A DNA stretch of 27,273 bases from Entrophospora sp. SA101 (taxonomy: Eukaryota; Glomeromycota; Glomeromycetes; Entrophosporales; Entrophosporaceae): contig CAUDNR010004301.1 in the NCBI GenBank assembly GCA_958430865.1, positions 21,921-49,193 of the forward strand. Direction: 5' to 3'. The notes below the pieces were generated by a model, which saw only the letters and a list, made by a program, of their open reading frames with translations, did no database searches and was not told the origin of the DNA. Numbering within the stretch: the first letter of the stretch is position 1; every line of letters starts with the position of its first letter. Shown in pieces: positions 9,620 to 18,681 of this stretch. The position numbers and the translations under genes are program-made.

Positions 9620-10960
9620 ATGATTTTTTTTTTAGATATGTATTTTTAATATTAATATTTTTTTTCTCATATTTTCTTTATTATTTTCATATTTACTTTT
9701 CATATTTTCAAAAAAAAATTTTTTTTTTTGAATTTATTTGTCATATCACACATTATTTTATTTATTTATTATTTTTTTTTTGTACATATTTTTAGAATGC
9801 GTGGTGTGTATGGTTTGGTGTTTACATTTATGTATTTTTTTAAAAAAAAAATTATCCTCAATTTATTATATTTAATAATTGTAATTGTATTGTATCCTTT
9901 GAATAAAACAATTTGAGTGTAATGGTGGCGGTGGCGGTGGTGGCAATTTTAAATAGATTTTAAAAAACAAGTGCTTTTATTATTATTACAGAGTAAAATA
10001 AAAATCGCTATTTATTACAAACAATTATCATCATTCATTATTTATCAATTTTTTTCCTTGTGTATATAGTTACATCCTCATTCTCATTTTTTTTTCTATT
10101 ATTAAAATAAAATAATTTTCAAATTAATTTTATATGGGGCTATTGAAATAAATTTTATCATCTTGTCTGGTTTTATTTTATTTCGACTGATTTATGGTTA
10201 AATGCGTACTCATAAATCGTTTACGGTTTTTTTATCGTTACAAATTTTGAATGTCAATGTATAATTCAATGCCCGCAATGCTTGGGCTCAAATTTTTTTT
10301 TTGCGGTATGAATTTTGTGTAGCAGCATCCAGATTCACATGTTTTGTAAAAAATTTTATACCACTTTGGAGTGTGAACTGTTTTTTTTTCTTTTCTTCTG
10401 TGCTGCTGCTTTCTACTATTTCGGCTATTTTTCTTTTCGGCATTTAGAAAATAAAATAAAATAGAATTATATGGCTCAATTTTTGGGGGCTATCTTTAAA
10501 AGGCTTCAGGGTCCCATATAAATATGTAATTAAAAAAATAAAACTGTAATTTGATAGATAATAAAGTTATAGAAAAAATTTAAAATTTTTCCCGTGAAGT
10601 AAAGGTCCTTTTACATACAGTGCGGATCATCTATACTCAAAAGTTAAATTTTTTGAAATATTATGTGATCCACACATTGGATTTTAAAAAACCCACCACC
10701 ATTCAATTCAGCTTTAAAAAGAGAGTCTATTAATCTAAAAAAAAATTTGTCTCAAATTTTCTTTTTCATTGATTTTTTAAATTTGAAAGTTATGCTCAAA
10801 AGTGCAACAATAATTTTCGTGTTACAATTTTTAATCTCATGACCAAATTTGGTAATGATTTTCTTTTAATGTAAAATTAATTAAACATGAATGTGTCATT
10901 GGGTGGTCGATATACTATGTAAATCAAAACTATATGTGGTACCATATAAAAATTAATATA
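9620..10960. other. Intergenic AT-rich region without a recognised gene
   Basis: No convincing coding stretch was found in 1.3 kb; the longest open frame (9728-9916) is poly-T derived. A G-rich GGTGGC tract lies at about 9922-9945. Around 10619-10680 a short inverted similarity exists between GTGCGGATCAT and ATGTGATCCACAC, which may be a degraded repeat. The proximal part should contain the 3' UTR of the Ser-rich protein gene. Confidence 0.5.
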
Positions 10961-11034
10961 CACAGTGAGTCTCGATTTAACGGATATTTTTTTCCAGAAA
11001 ATTTATCCGTTAAATCGAGAGATCCGCTAAATCG
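10961..11034 (+). mobile_element. DNA-transposon terminal inverted repeat, cut by the assembly gap
   Basis: After a TA dinucleotide (10959-10960) the sequence starts CACAGTGAGTCTCGATTTAA, typical of pogo/Tc1-mariner-like ends inserted at TA. A 16-bp arm at 10971-10986 is exactly inverted at 11004-11019, giving a strong hairpin, and a third imperfect GATCCGCTAAATCG copy follows just before the Ns. A related end starting CACAGTGAATCTC is at 13478. The rest of the element is lost in the gap. Confidence 0.55.
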
Positions 11035-11044
11035 NNNNNNNNNN
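11035..11044. other. Assembly gap (10 N)
   Basis: Ten undetermined bases lie directly after the transposon inverted repeat. The true size is unknown; the join across it should not be taken as contiguous DNA. Confidence 1.
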
Positions 11045-11415
11045 AATATTTGGGCGTTTTGAAAAGTATTTCATTACATGGATGGTGAAAAGTCTTTGCT
11101 AATTTTTATCAGTTATGGCAACTTAGAATATCGCAAAAAGATGTTTTTACAAGTTTTTTTTCATCTTGCATACAGTCACAGAAAAAAACAAGTAATTCAT
11201 AATTAATTATTATAACTCAAGTCTAGCAAATAATTATTTCCTAGCTGTAAAGAAAAGTTTAAATCTATTCTTGATTGTTATTGTTCCATTTAGGCTAATA
11301 AAAATTCAATCCTTAAACAGTTTTCTTTAAAGGAAAGTTTCGTGTGCTTTGAATTTAATATTTAAAACTAGTAAATTTTTAATTTTAATCATAATTTTAA
11401 TTAAAATTTTACAAA
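11045..11415. other. AT-rich sequence after the gap, no gene seen
   Basis: No coding signal was found in this 371-bp stretch. An ATG followed by Asn codons begins at 11416, out of frame with the Gln-rich frame downstream, so a short first exon there is possible but unproven. Confidence 0.4.
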
Positions 11416-11456
11416 ATGAATAACAACAATAATAATATCAATTATTTTTCGTGCAG

Positions 11457-11795
11457 CAATTTGCTCCTACCACCACTACTGTTCCTACCACCACTATCGC
11501 CATCACTGCTGCTACTGATACCACTACCACTGCTACTCGTCCTCGGCAAATGCATTAAGTGGCAATCCGCGTGCAATTAAATGAGCACCTTGTCCGAATA
11601 TCGTCAATTGAACAGCAATTGCAACAACAATAACTGTCATTACAACAAGTATCATCAGAGCAGCAGCAGCAGCGGCGGCGGCAGCAACTATCCTTACAAC
11701 ATCAACAACAACATCAACAACTGTCATCATTACAAGAACAACAACATCAATCGCTGTCATTACAACAACAACATCATCGATCACTTTTTGACATC
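11457..11795 (+). pseudogene. Gln-rich protein gene fragment with two in-frame TAA codons
   Basis: After a possible 3' splice site (GTGCAG ending at 11456) one frame reads QFAPTTTTVPTTT, then a Thr/Ala stretch, then an amphipathic VQLNEHLVRISSIEQQLQQQ, then a His/Gln/Leu-rich tail ending at the LTR boundary (11795). It is interrupted by TAA at 11556-11558 and 11631-11633. Both sit where the surrounding Gln-rich sequence makes CAA the natural ancestral codon, particularly the second, which follows three CAA codons. The right end is at the LTR target site ACATC. With the LTR removed, the frame remains open for about 40 further codons to a stop near 12494-12496, but that extension is T-rich and looks like intron. 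The minus strand is also open here (Val/Ala-rich), which I judge to be a shadow. Confidence 0.4.
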
Positions 11796-12381
11796 TGTTA
11801 CCGGAATTAGATTTTGACGCAGATCTTTTGATCGAATCTCTTAATTCCGGGATAATTTCTATTTTTATTTTATTTTTATTATTATTTAATCTATTCTTGT
11901 TTTCATTATTTTTATTTTTATTAATTATTTTAATTATTTATTATCATCTGAATTCGTATTACGTTTCGCGTATTATATTATTATTAATCAATCCGTAGCA
12001 TATTTATATTTATTTAACTTCATTTAGTAGAGATTAATGACGATTCTCCCGGAACGGGCGGATTCGCTCAAAACGTGCGGGTACAAAGTGAGCGAATTCG
12101 CGCAATCTGGGCAAAAACGCACAATTTGAGCGGATTCGCGCAATTCGGGCTAATATGTGAATGAACATGTATATAAAGAACTTGATTTCGACATAATGTA
12201 AAAGCAACTTTCTTACAAGTTAATTAGTTTCGACTAAATAAAACTAAATAAATAAAATAGTAATATTTTATTTATTTAAACTTTTTATCTTTAACCAAAA
12301 TTATTCGTTAATACCAAAATCGTTGATCCCCTATTCATTTTGATCCACACAAAACAAAAATAATTGTTATTAATCGGTGAT
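11796..12381 (+). mobile_element. Second solo LTR, diverged
   Basis: It starts TGTTACCGGAATTA and ends AATCGGTGAT, matching the LTR at 982-1693 along its length, with the TATA-like TATATAAAG conserved at about 12171-12179. It is flanked by the 5-bp duplication ACATC (11791-11795 and 12382-12386). It is 126 bp shorter than the other copy: it has one 36-bp unit instead of four and lacks about 24 bp near the 3' end, but carries extra GCGGATTCGC/GCGAATTCGC repeats at about 12057-12150. Confidence 0.75.
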
Positions 12382-12386
12382 ACATC

Positions 12387-12960
12387 ACCATTCGAAATTT
12401 TTTTTATTTTTTTTTTATAAGGTTATTAATTTATTTAGAATTTAAAATTACATGGTCAAAATTTCAAAATAATAGTAGTAATAATAATAATAGTTAAATT
12501 ATTGTTTGATAATTACGAATACAGAGAATTGGAGAAATAATAATTAACAATAAAGAAATTTATTTATTAATGATAGACTTTTGGCATAGTATATCAAGCA
12601 AGGTTTAAATATTTTGGAACAAAGCTTTAAAGGGTTGTGGTGGTAGTGACAATAATCATAATCCCATGGATACAAGTTGGTAATAAAAAAAAATAAAATT
12701 ATTATTATTAATATCATCATTATGACTTGCCCAATATAAATATATTTTGTTAATATTTAACTTATTCCAAATGATCTGATAATTAGATTCATTAAATTGA
12801 ATAATAATATACCAAAGTTCATGCATGGCCCGCTCGAGTTATTAGTAAATAACAAGTAAAATAATAAAAAAACAATCTATCTTAAATTTTAATTTTTTTT
12901 CTTTTAGAATGATTAAACCGTTACACATTAAATCGTAATACAATTTTATTGCATTTTTTT
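12387..12960. other. AT-rich region without a firm gene
   Basis: Two short protein-like patches on + are visible: one reading LLMIDFWHSISSK (about 12563-12603) and one reading GCGGSDNNHNPMDTSW (about 12635-12682). They are in different frames with only about 36 bp between plausible splice sites, too short for a normal intron here. They may be relics of the gene disrupted at 11457-11795. Nothing else was recognised. Confidence 0.25.
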
Positions 12961-13013
12961 GAAATTTGAGCGCGTGGCGCAGTAATAGGAGGTCTTTAGA
13001 CCGAACCAACCAT
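12961..13013 (-). mobile_element. Isolated inverted-repeat end related to the MITE at 25312-25828
   Basis: Read on the minus strand it runs from CTATGGTTGG to TTACTGCGCC and CGCG...AAATTTC, matching the order and many bases of the right end of the 25.3-kb element (ATGGTGCGGGACC to TTTACTGCGCCTCG). No partner end in opposite orientation was found nearby. Confidence 0.4.
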
Positions 13014-13055
13014 AGAAAGATCAGTATATAAAAATTATGTAAATTGGTGATTATA

Positions 13056-13410
13056 CAGTACCTGGACAAAAGTTTTAGACACCCTTAATGTGTTAATTAC
13101 ACAAAAACATACATAATAAGTACACAAAAAATTATATCAATTAATAGTTTAGGTTCTGAAGATTATGTATATAAAATTTTATATCCCGAAATTTTCTAGA
13201 ACTTAAAGCAATTAAAAGTAAAAAAATCCCAAATATTTTTTGGAAAAAATATTGATCATCAATTTTATCAGTAACAGTTACTATTATTATTTACAGATAA
13301 CAATTTTTATCTTACAGTAGCTAAACCCTTATTGATCTAATACTTAGTTGGCCAACCCTTACTTTTAATGCATGCTTGAATTATTCGGGCATACATTCTA
13401 TCTAAGGCTC
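13056..13410 (+). mobile_element. Tc1/mariner-type long terminal repeat end, truncated
   Basis: After TA (13054-13055) the sequence starts CAGTACCTGGACAAAAGTTT and continues TTAGACACCC, a hallmark of Tc1-like element ends. Further in, at about 13346-13405, a TTAGTTGGCCAACCCTTAC block with GCATGCTTGAATTATTCGG resembles the internal part of long Tc1 inverted repeats. No transposase ORF or matching inverted end is present, so this is a solo or deleted end. It is cut where GAATCGAATC repeats begin. Confidence 0.55.
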
Positions 13411-13411
13411 C

Positions 13412-13970
13412 AAACGAATCGAATCGAACCAAACCGGATTCCTAAAATTTTTTTAACGTCATATTAAATTTATATTACACAGTGAATCTCAATTAGTGTG
13501 CCTCCATTTAATGAATACTAATGGATTGAGGTCTAAGAATGGTTTAATGATAAATAAAATTCTTCTTGATATGATATTTATTCGAATTTTTAATAACGGA
13601 TTAATGGTCATGTGACCTATATTATTAATAATGAGTAAAAAAGTAATGATTTACAGTTGTACAATTCATTAAATAATAAGCACTAATATTTCAACAGATG
13701 CAATTATTGCTCCAGGTAAAAATTTTTTTTTGAATTTTACAATATTTATACTATATAAATAAATATAAAATAAAAAATATTATTTTTGTAAATAAAATTA
13801 TAAAATATACATTAAAATAAAGATTTTTCGAATTGTATCAAATTATATATTCGATCTGTTCGAATCAAATCAAATCAATTCGAATTCGATTTGAATGAAA
13901 CAAATCAAAAATTAAGTGATTCGATTCGATTCGAATTGGTTCGAATTTCATTGATTCGTTCGGATATTAA
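13412..13970. repeat. GATTCGAA-rich degenerate repeat region with an embedded transposon end
   Basis: Both borders carry clustered GAATCGAAT/ATTCGATTCG motifs (13412-13443 and 13855-13965), partly inverted relative to each other, suggesting a foldback or MITE-like unit. Inside, at 13478 after a TA, the sequence CACAGTGAATCTCAATTAG resembles the transposon end at 10961. No coding potential was found. Confidence 0.4.
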
Positions 13971-14137
13971 TATATGTTTACGATTTTATGTGGCGCAGTC
14001 GAATTTCATATAACGTGTATATAAGATTTTTTCAATAATTTAATGGAAGGGAATCCTGTATATTATTAATATTAATTCGAATTATTTGTTCATTTTCCTT
14101 TACAAATAAACTTCAAAAAATCAATTTTTTTATAAAG

Positions 14138-14595
14138 GTGAAAAATAATGGCAGTGATGATAACAATTATTATAATAATAAAATCAACAATTTATCGGTG
14201 AAAGCAATTTTAGGATTTTATAATAAAATAATGGAAAAATTAGAGTTATTTAAAGCTAAAGTATTATTATTTATAATATTAGGTTTGATTTACTTGCAAG
14301 AATTTCCTCTATTGTTGTATTTATTTAAACTGTCAATTACCTATGCAAGTAATAGCAAAAGTAAAGAGGAAATTAATACATCAAATAATGCAAAGAAAGA
14401 AACAAGATATTATCAAGTATAGAAAATGAAGTTAAACGTTTGTTTTTAATGGTATTTTATTTATATTTTTGAAAAATAAAATTTTTAAAAAAGAATTTGT
14501 CACTGATTTCAAAAAATACAACAAAGGTTTTCAAATCAACATCACCATCATCAATGAAAGAACCTTCAATTTCTCCAAAAATTGATATTATATAA
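14138..14595 (+). CDS. Candidate two-exon small protein with a hydrophobic segment, 5' end unclear
   Basis: Exon 14138-14416 (93 codons) follows a possible acceptor AG at 14136-14137. A 77-bp GT-AG intron (14417-14493) joins it in phase to exon 14494-14595 (33 codons plus TAA). The product has an Asn-rich start, a helix (KAILGFYNKIMEKLELFKAK), a 22-residue hydrophobic segment (about residues 42-63, interrupted by Gln-Glu), and a polar tail with SKNTTKVFKSTSPSSMKEPS. No ATG start is seen at the left end, so an upstream exon would be needed. Family unknown. Codon-phase agreement across the intron is the main support. Confidence 0.3.
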
Positions 14596-16070
14596 ACGTT
14601 ATTTATTATTTCTATTGAAAAAAATTACTGGAATTAAATAGCCACCACAGTTCTATAGTAGATGATAGTAAAATTCGAATTTACATAGTAAAAAATTTTA
14701 TAATCGAATAGCTTACATCCTTGCTTGATACTCTCCTTCACTATGTAGCAACCACCACCAAATCTAATATATAGCCTCTTTATTATATGTATCTGCTTTA
14801 AGGAAAATTTGTTAATAAAACCAAAAATAATCTGACCCTCAAAGTCAAATTTTGCCTTTATATAGAAATTTGTTTAGCGCGTCCAAATGCAAGCAAAAGT
14901 AGAAATATATGTCCAAATAATTACATTATTATGAATACTTAGTTTTGTTCACTTAGCTAGGTATGTCAAATCATTTATTTTAACAATAAATTAAAATTTT
15001 TCTTTTACATTTATTCCTACATAAATAATAACAATTAGAATAATTAGATTATCAAAACATGTCAATGAATTGTGATTTAAAATCAATATTAAATAACATT
15101 GCTATAAATAATTTTTGAAAATAGAATTCTTTTGAATCTAAGATCACTCAATTTGATCAAGTACTTAGTGAGATACAAAAATATATGGTAATAGTAATAG
15201 GCAAAGAACTATTAATTTTGAAAAATCTATTTAATACTTATATTAACATGGCATTTCATTTTTACATCAAATAAACACCAATCCCACCTATTGAATAATT
15301 GATAAAGTATATTTTACAAAGTGTTGGTTAATAAGTTTTAGGGAGATTCACAAAAAAACAATTGTGTATATTGAAGACAGTAATGGTAATAGCAATATGT
15401 TTTTTCTATAATATACAATATTTACTTTTGTATCAATTTTTATATTTTCAATTAATATATATTATATATATTTAGGAATGTAATGATTAAATTAAAATAC
15501 ATTGAGAGCTTTCAGAGAATATATGGGTTGTGTGAGTTTCTTTGGGGGGTTAAAAGCAAAGAATTTTTTTTGCATTATTGTTTTACCAATAGTTTAGCTT
15601 TTGCTTATATTGATAATTATTAGACAATATGAAAACACAAGATTTAATTGGAGTTTCTACTCAAAAGGATTTTTAAACAACAATAACAGATATAATTATA
15701 AAGTGATGTATACAATTTAAAAAATGTATTTAAAATATATTTATATTTATATTTATATTTATATATATTTATATTTATATTTATATTTATATTTATATAT
15801 TTACATATTATTTTTATTTTTATTTTCAAAATTCATATATTCATTCATATTCATGTCACCAATTTATTTAATTATAGGAAATTTCAGATATATATATATA
15901 TATACAGTATTATATAATGGATAACAATTCATGATCAAAGGTAAAATGTTGATTTGATGAAGTCAATGAAAAGTTGAAAAGTAAATGATATATTAGACTG
16001 TATAACAAAAAACCAAGCCTGTGTATTAAAAACATTCAATAAAGAAATACTATATTAATTTTTTTATTTA
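14596..16070. other. AT-rich intergenic region with TATATT microsatellite
   Basis: No gene was recognised in nearly 1.5 kb. A (TTATAT)n tract occupies about 15737-15800 and produces only Ile/Tyr-repeat shadow ORFs. A second TA run lies near 15890-15905. The right end abuts the start of duplication copy 2. Confidence 0.5.
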
Positions 16071-16123
16071 TTATAAACATTTTATTTTTATCAATTTGGA
16101 ACTAAATTTCCTTCCCTCCGATA

Positions 16124-16351
16124 TTAATATTTGTTTTTCAAATTTGCGTAACGATCTTCAAGCCAATAAAATTTAATTTTTGCGTGATATCTGGAGGGGA
16201 GATTGTCACATAATTTAGCCAATGAAATCAAATGTCCACTATGCTCTTTTGTATTTGGTAACCAAAAAGTACTTGCAAAGAAACCTAGACCATGGAGGAT
16301 AAATCTTTTGTTAGAATTAGCATTCACTGCATGGATTAAAATTAAAAGCAT
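16124..16351 (-). CDS. Short ORF of unknown function (copy 2)
   Basis: Identical to the 75-residue minus-strand ORF at 54-281, with the same uncertainty about strand. In this copy the upstream neighbour on the genome is a gene-free AT-rich region, which gives no support for a longer gene. Confidence 0.25.
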   Translation of the reverse strand: MLLILIHAVNANSNKRFILHGLGFFASTFWLPNTKEHSGHLISLAKLCDNLPSRYHAKIKFYWLEDRYANLKNKY

Positions 16352-17051
16352 ATAGTAACAAAATTCTATTCAATGTGTAAGAATTCTGAATACCAAATTA
16401 TTATAGACCTATTAGATAATATTATACCAGCAGCTCTTGATGTATATGCTGTTCTCTTTTGATCTGGATCATTTGAGAACTATGTGGAAACAATCTTTCA
16501 CATCTGGACTTTTGCCTTTTGCTGGAAACAGAAGAATTATAATAAAGCTCCACTAGCATTTTTATCAGATCTATTTTATTGGGAAAAAATAAGTCATCCA
16601 ATGAGAGAAGCAATTGAAAAATATTTAATTCAATTTAATGATTATTGGATTGAAAATATGCATAGTGGAATACATGCCACAACATCACCAAATGATAATT
16701 CTGATAATATAATAAAGCAAGCTTACCTTTTAGATTATCATAAATATTCAACTTTTCATGGAATGTTTTCAACTACTCACCGATATCCATATACACCACA
16801 AGATTTAGAATTTCTAACTGACAAAACTTCTCTTTTTCTTCTTTTACAATTTCAAAATATTTGTAAAAACAACAAAGAGATAAATTCAGTTAGCAATGAG
16901 CCACCACCTTCAAAAAAACAACGAATAAAAAAAAAGAATGACTCAAAATACTTATAAACTTCCTACTTTTGGCAAAGTAGACCTAACAAGCATGCCAACA
17001 GGATATAGTATATACTCCGTTCCTTCCTTCTTCCAATAGTTGTGATAATTG

Positions 17052-17763
17052 TGTTACCAGAATTAAACGATGACGAAGATAATTTGGCCGAATCCTTTAA
17101 TTTCGGGTCAAATTAAATTTTTATTTTTATTTTTTTATTTTTATTATCTATTCTTATTTTCATTATTTTTATTTTTATTATTTTTATTTTATTAATTTTA
17201 TTTATTTATTAATAACGTGTATAATTATTATTATCTGAATTCGCGTTACGTCCCGTCTATTTAATTTTTATTAATTAATCCGTAGCACATTCATATTTAT
17301 TTAACTTTATTTAGTAGAGATTAATGACGATTATCCCAGACCGGGCGGAATCTCTCAAATATAAAGTGGGCAGATTCGCCCAATTCGGGCTAATATGTAA
17401 AGAACATGTATATAAAGAACTTGATTTCGATCTAATGTAAAAGTAACTTTGTTACAAGTTAATTAGTTTCGACTAAGGAAAACTTTGTCATAAGTTAATT
17501 AGCTTCAACTAAGGAAAACTTTGTTATAAGTTAATTAGTTTTGACTAAGGAAAACTTTGTTACAAGTTAATTAGTTTCGACTAAATAAAACTAAATAAAT
17601 AAAATAGTAATATTTTATTTAAATAAACTTTTATCTTCTTTAACCAAAATTATTCGCTAATAACAAAATCAATTCGTTGGTCCCTATTCATTCTGATCCA
17701 CGCAAAAACAAAAATAATTGTCATCACCAATTAAAATACGCTCTCCCGAATTTAATCGGTGAC
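17052..17763 (+). mobile_element. Solo LTR (copy 2)
   Basis: Identical to the LTR at 982-1693. Target-site duplications AATTG lie at 17047-17051 and 17764-17768. The TATA-like box is at 17409-17417. Confidence 0.75.
17445..17588 (+). repeat. Four tandem 36-bp units within the LTR (copy 2)
   Basis: Same four units and same unit-specific variants as 1375-1518. A tandem array keeping identical copy number and variants in both copies supports a very young duplication or an artefact. Confidence 0.9.
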
Positions 17764-18091
17764 AATTGTAGTAAATTATTAAACATTAGTAATGAAGGAA
17801 TTATATTAATATGTAGTAATGGGTATCATTCAGAATGTTATAATGAAATGGAAAGAAAGTGCAAACATTGTCTAGAATATTATAAAGAAGGTATATGGAA
17901 AAATGTTAGAGTTTTTAAAACGATTAAATATGGGCACAGATAAATTAACAGGTGATGATTTAAATGAAGATGAACAAGGAGATGATGAGCATGATTCAGA
18001 AGAGGAACTTTATCATCAGCTAAAAATGAATAAAAAAGATAATTTAGCATTAGCTTTACAAAAGAAAATTGATGAAATAAATAACTGGTAA

Positions 18092-18681
18092 AATATATAA
18101 TTAAATATTAAATAAATATAAATACTCTCCTGTTTAATTAATACTAATTATTACAGGCGCCATTTAATGACTGCTATTTATAATAGCTTTAAAGTTCCTA
18201 CATGGTTGATTGCGTTATAAGAAAAGAAAACTGTACTTTCTTATATCAAGATTGTGTATGTTAAACATACTGTTTAAACCAGATGTAATATTTTCATAAG
18301 AAAAGACTGTTCTATAAAAGTCCCAAGTGAATGCGATTTAATGCGATTAAAATTGTTTGCAAGTAATTAAATTAAAAGGCAAAATGTCTGTAAAGTTTCG
18401 TCCATCTTTAACATGTAATGTAACCAAGCTAGCACATGACCACTTTTCTTATTTAAGCATATGAAAATTGGTACAAAATTTCATATGACGATCAGCCAAT
18501 CAATCATGCTTTGATCAACATATTTATACTAATTGATTTTATTTGATTTCCTTATCTAACACCCCGACGTCTTATGACCCCTGTGATTCTTTTGTGTCAC
18601 TATGTTCACTGATATAATACAGTAATACTATGATATTCTTTTTTTCTTCTAAATTCTCTTAAAAATAAAACAAATAACGAA
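18092..18681 (+). promoter_or_regulatory. Probable DNM1 promoter region (copy 2)
   Basis: Identical to 2022-2611, with CCAAT at 18496-18500 and the pyrimidine tract just before the ATG. If both copies are real, both genes carry the same proximal promoter and should be co-expressed. Confidence 0.4.

Larger units (their letters stand above)
16346..18091 (+). pseudogene. Decayed transposase-like gene split by a solo LTR (copy 2)
   Basis: Identical to 276-2021, including the TGA (16460-16462), the frame changes in homopolymer tracts and the LTR insertion. Because all lesions are shared, decay and LTR insertion preceded the duplication. No N-terminal transposase sequence is seen to the left of 16071, so this relic was already truncated or its start was not copied. 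Confidence 0.6.

Noticed and set aside
9728..9916. Phe/Ile/Leu-rich ORF after the Ser-rich gene
   Set aside because: It derives from T homopolymers in the 3' flank, without an exon signature.
11533..11784. Val/Ala-rich minus-strand ORF
   Set aside because: It is the antisense of CAA/ACA trinucleotide repeats. The + strand Gln-rich frame has a more protein-like makeup, though it is broken.
12842..13069. 75-residue minus-strand ORF
   Set aside because: It reads through an isolated transposon end and the neighbouring Tc1-like end; composition is repeat-driven.
13855..13965. GTTCGAATC motifs considered as tRNA T-arms
   Set aside because: No acceptor stem, anticodon arm or box A is found at the right spacing; the motif is part of a repeat cluster.
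15644..15924. Tyr/Ile-repeat ORFs on both strands
   Set aside because: They are translations of a (TTATAT)n microsatellite with no other coding signal.
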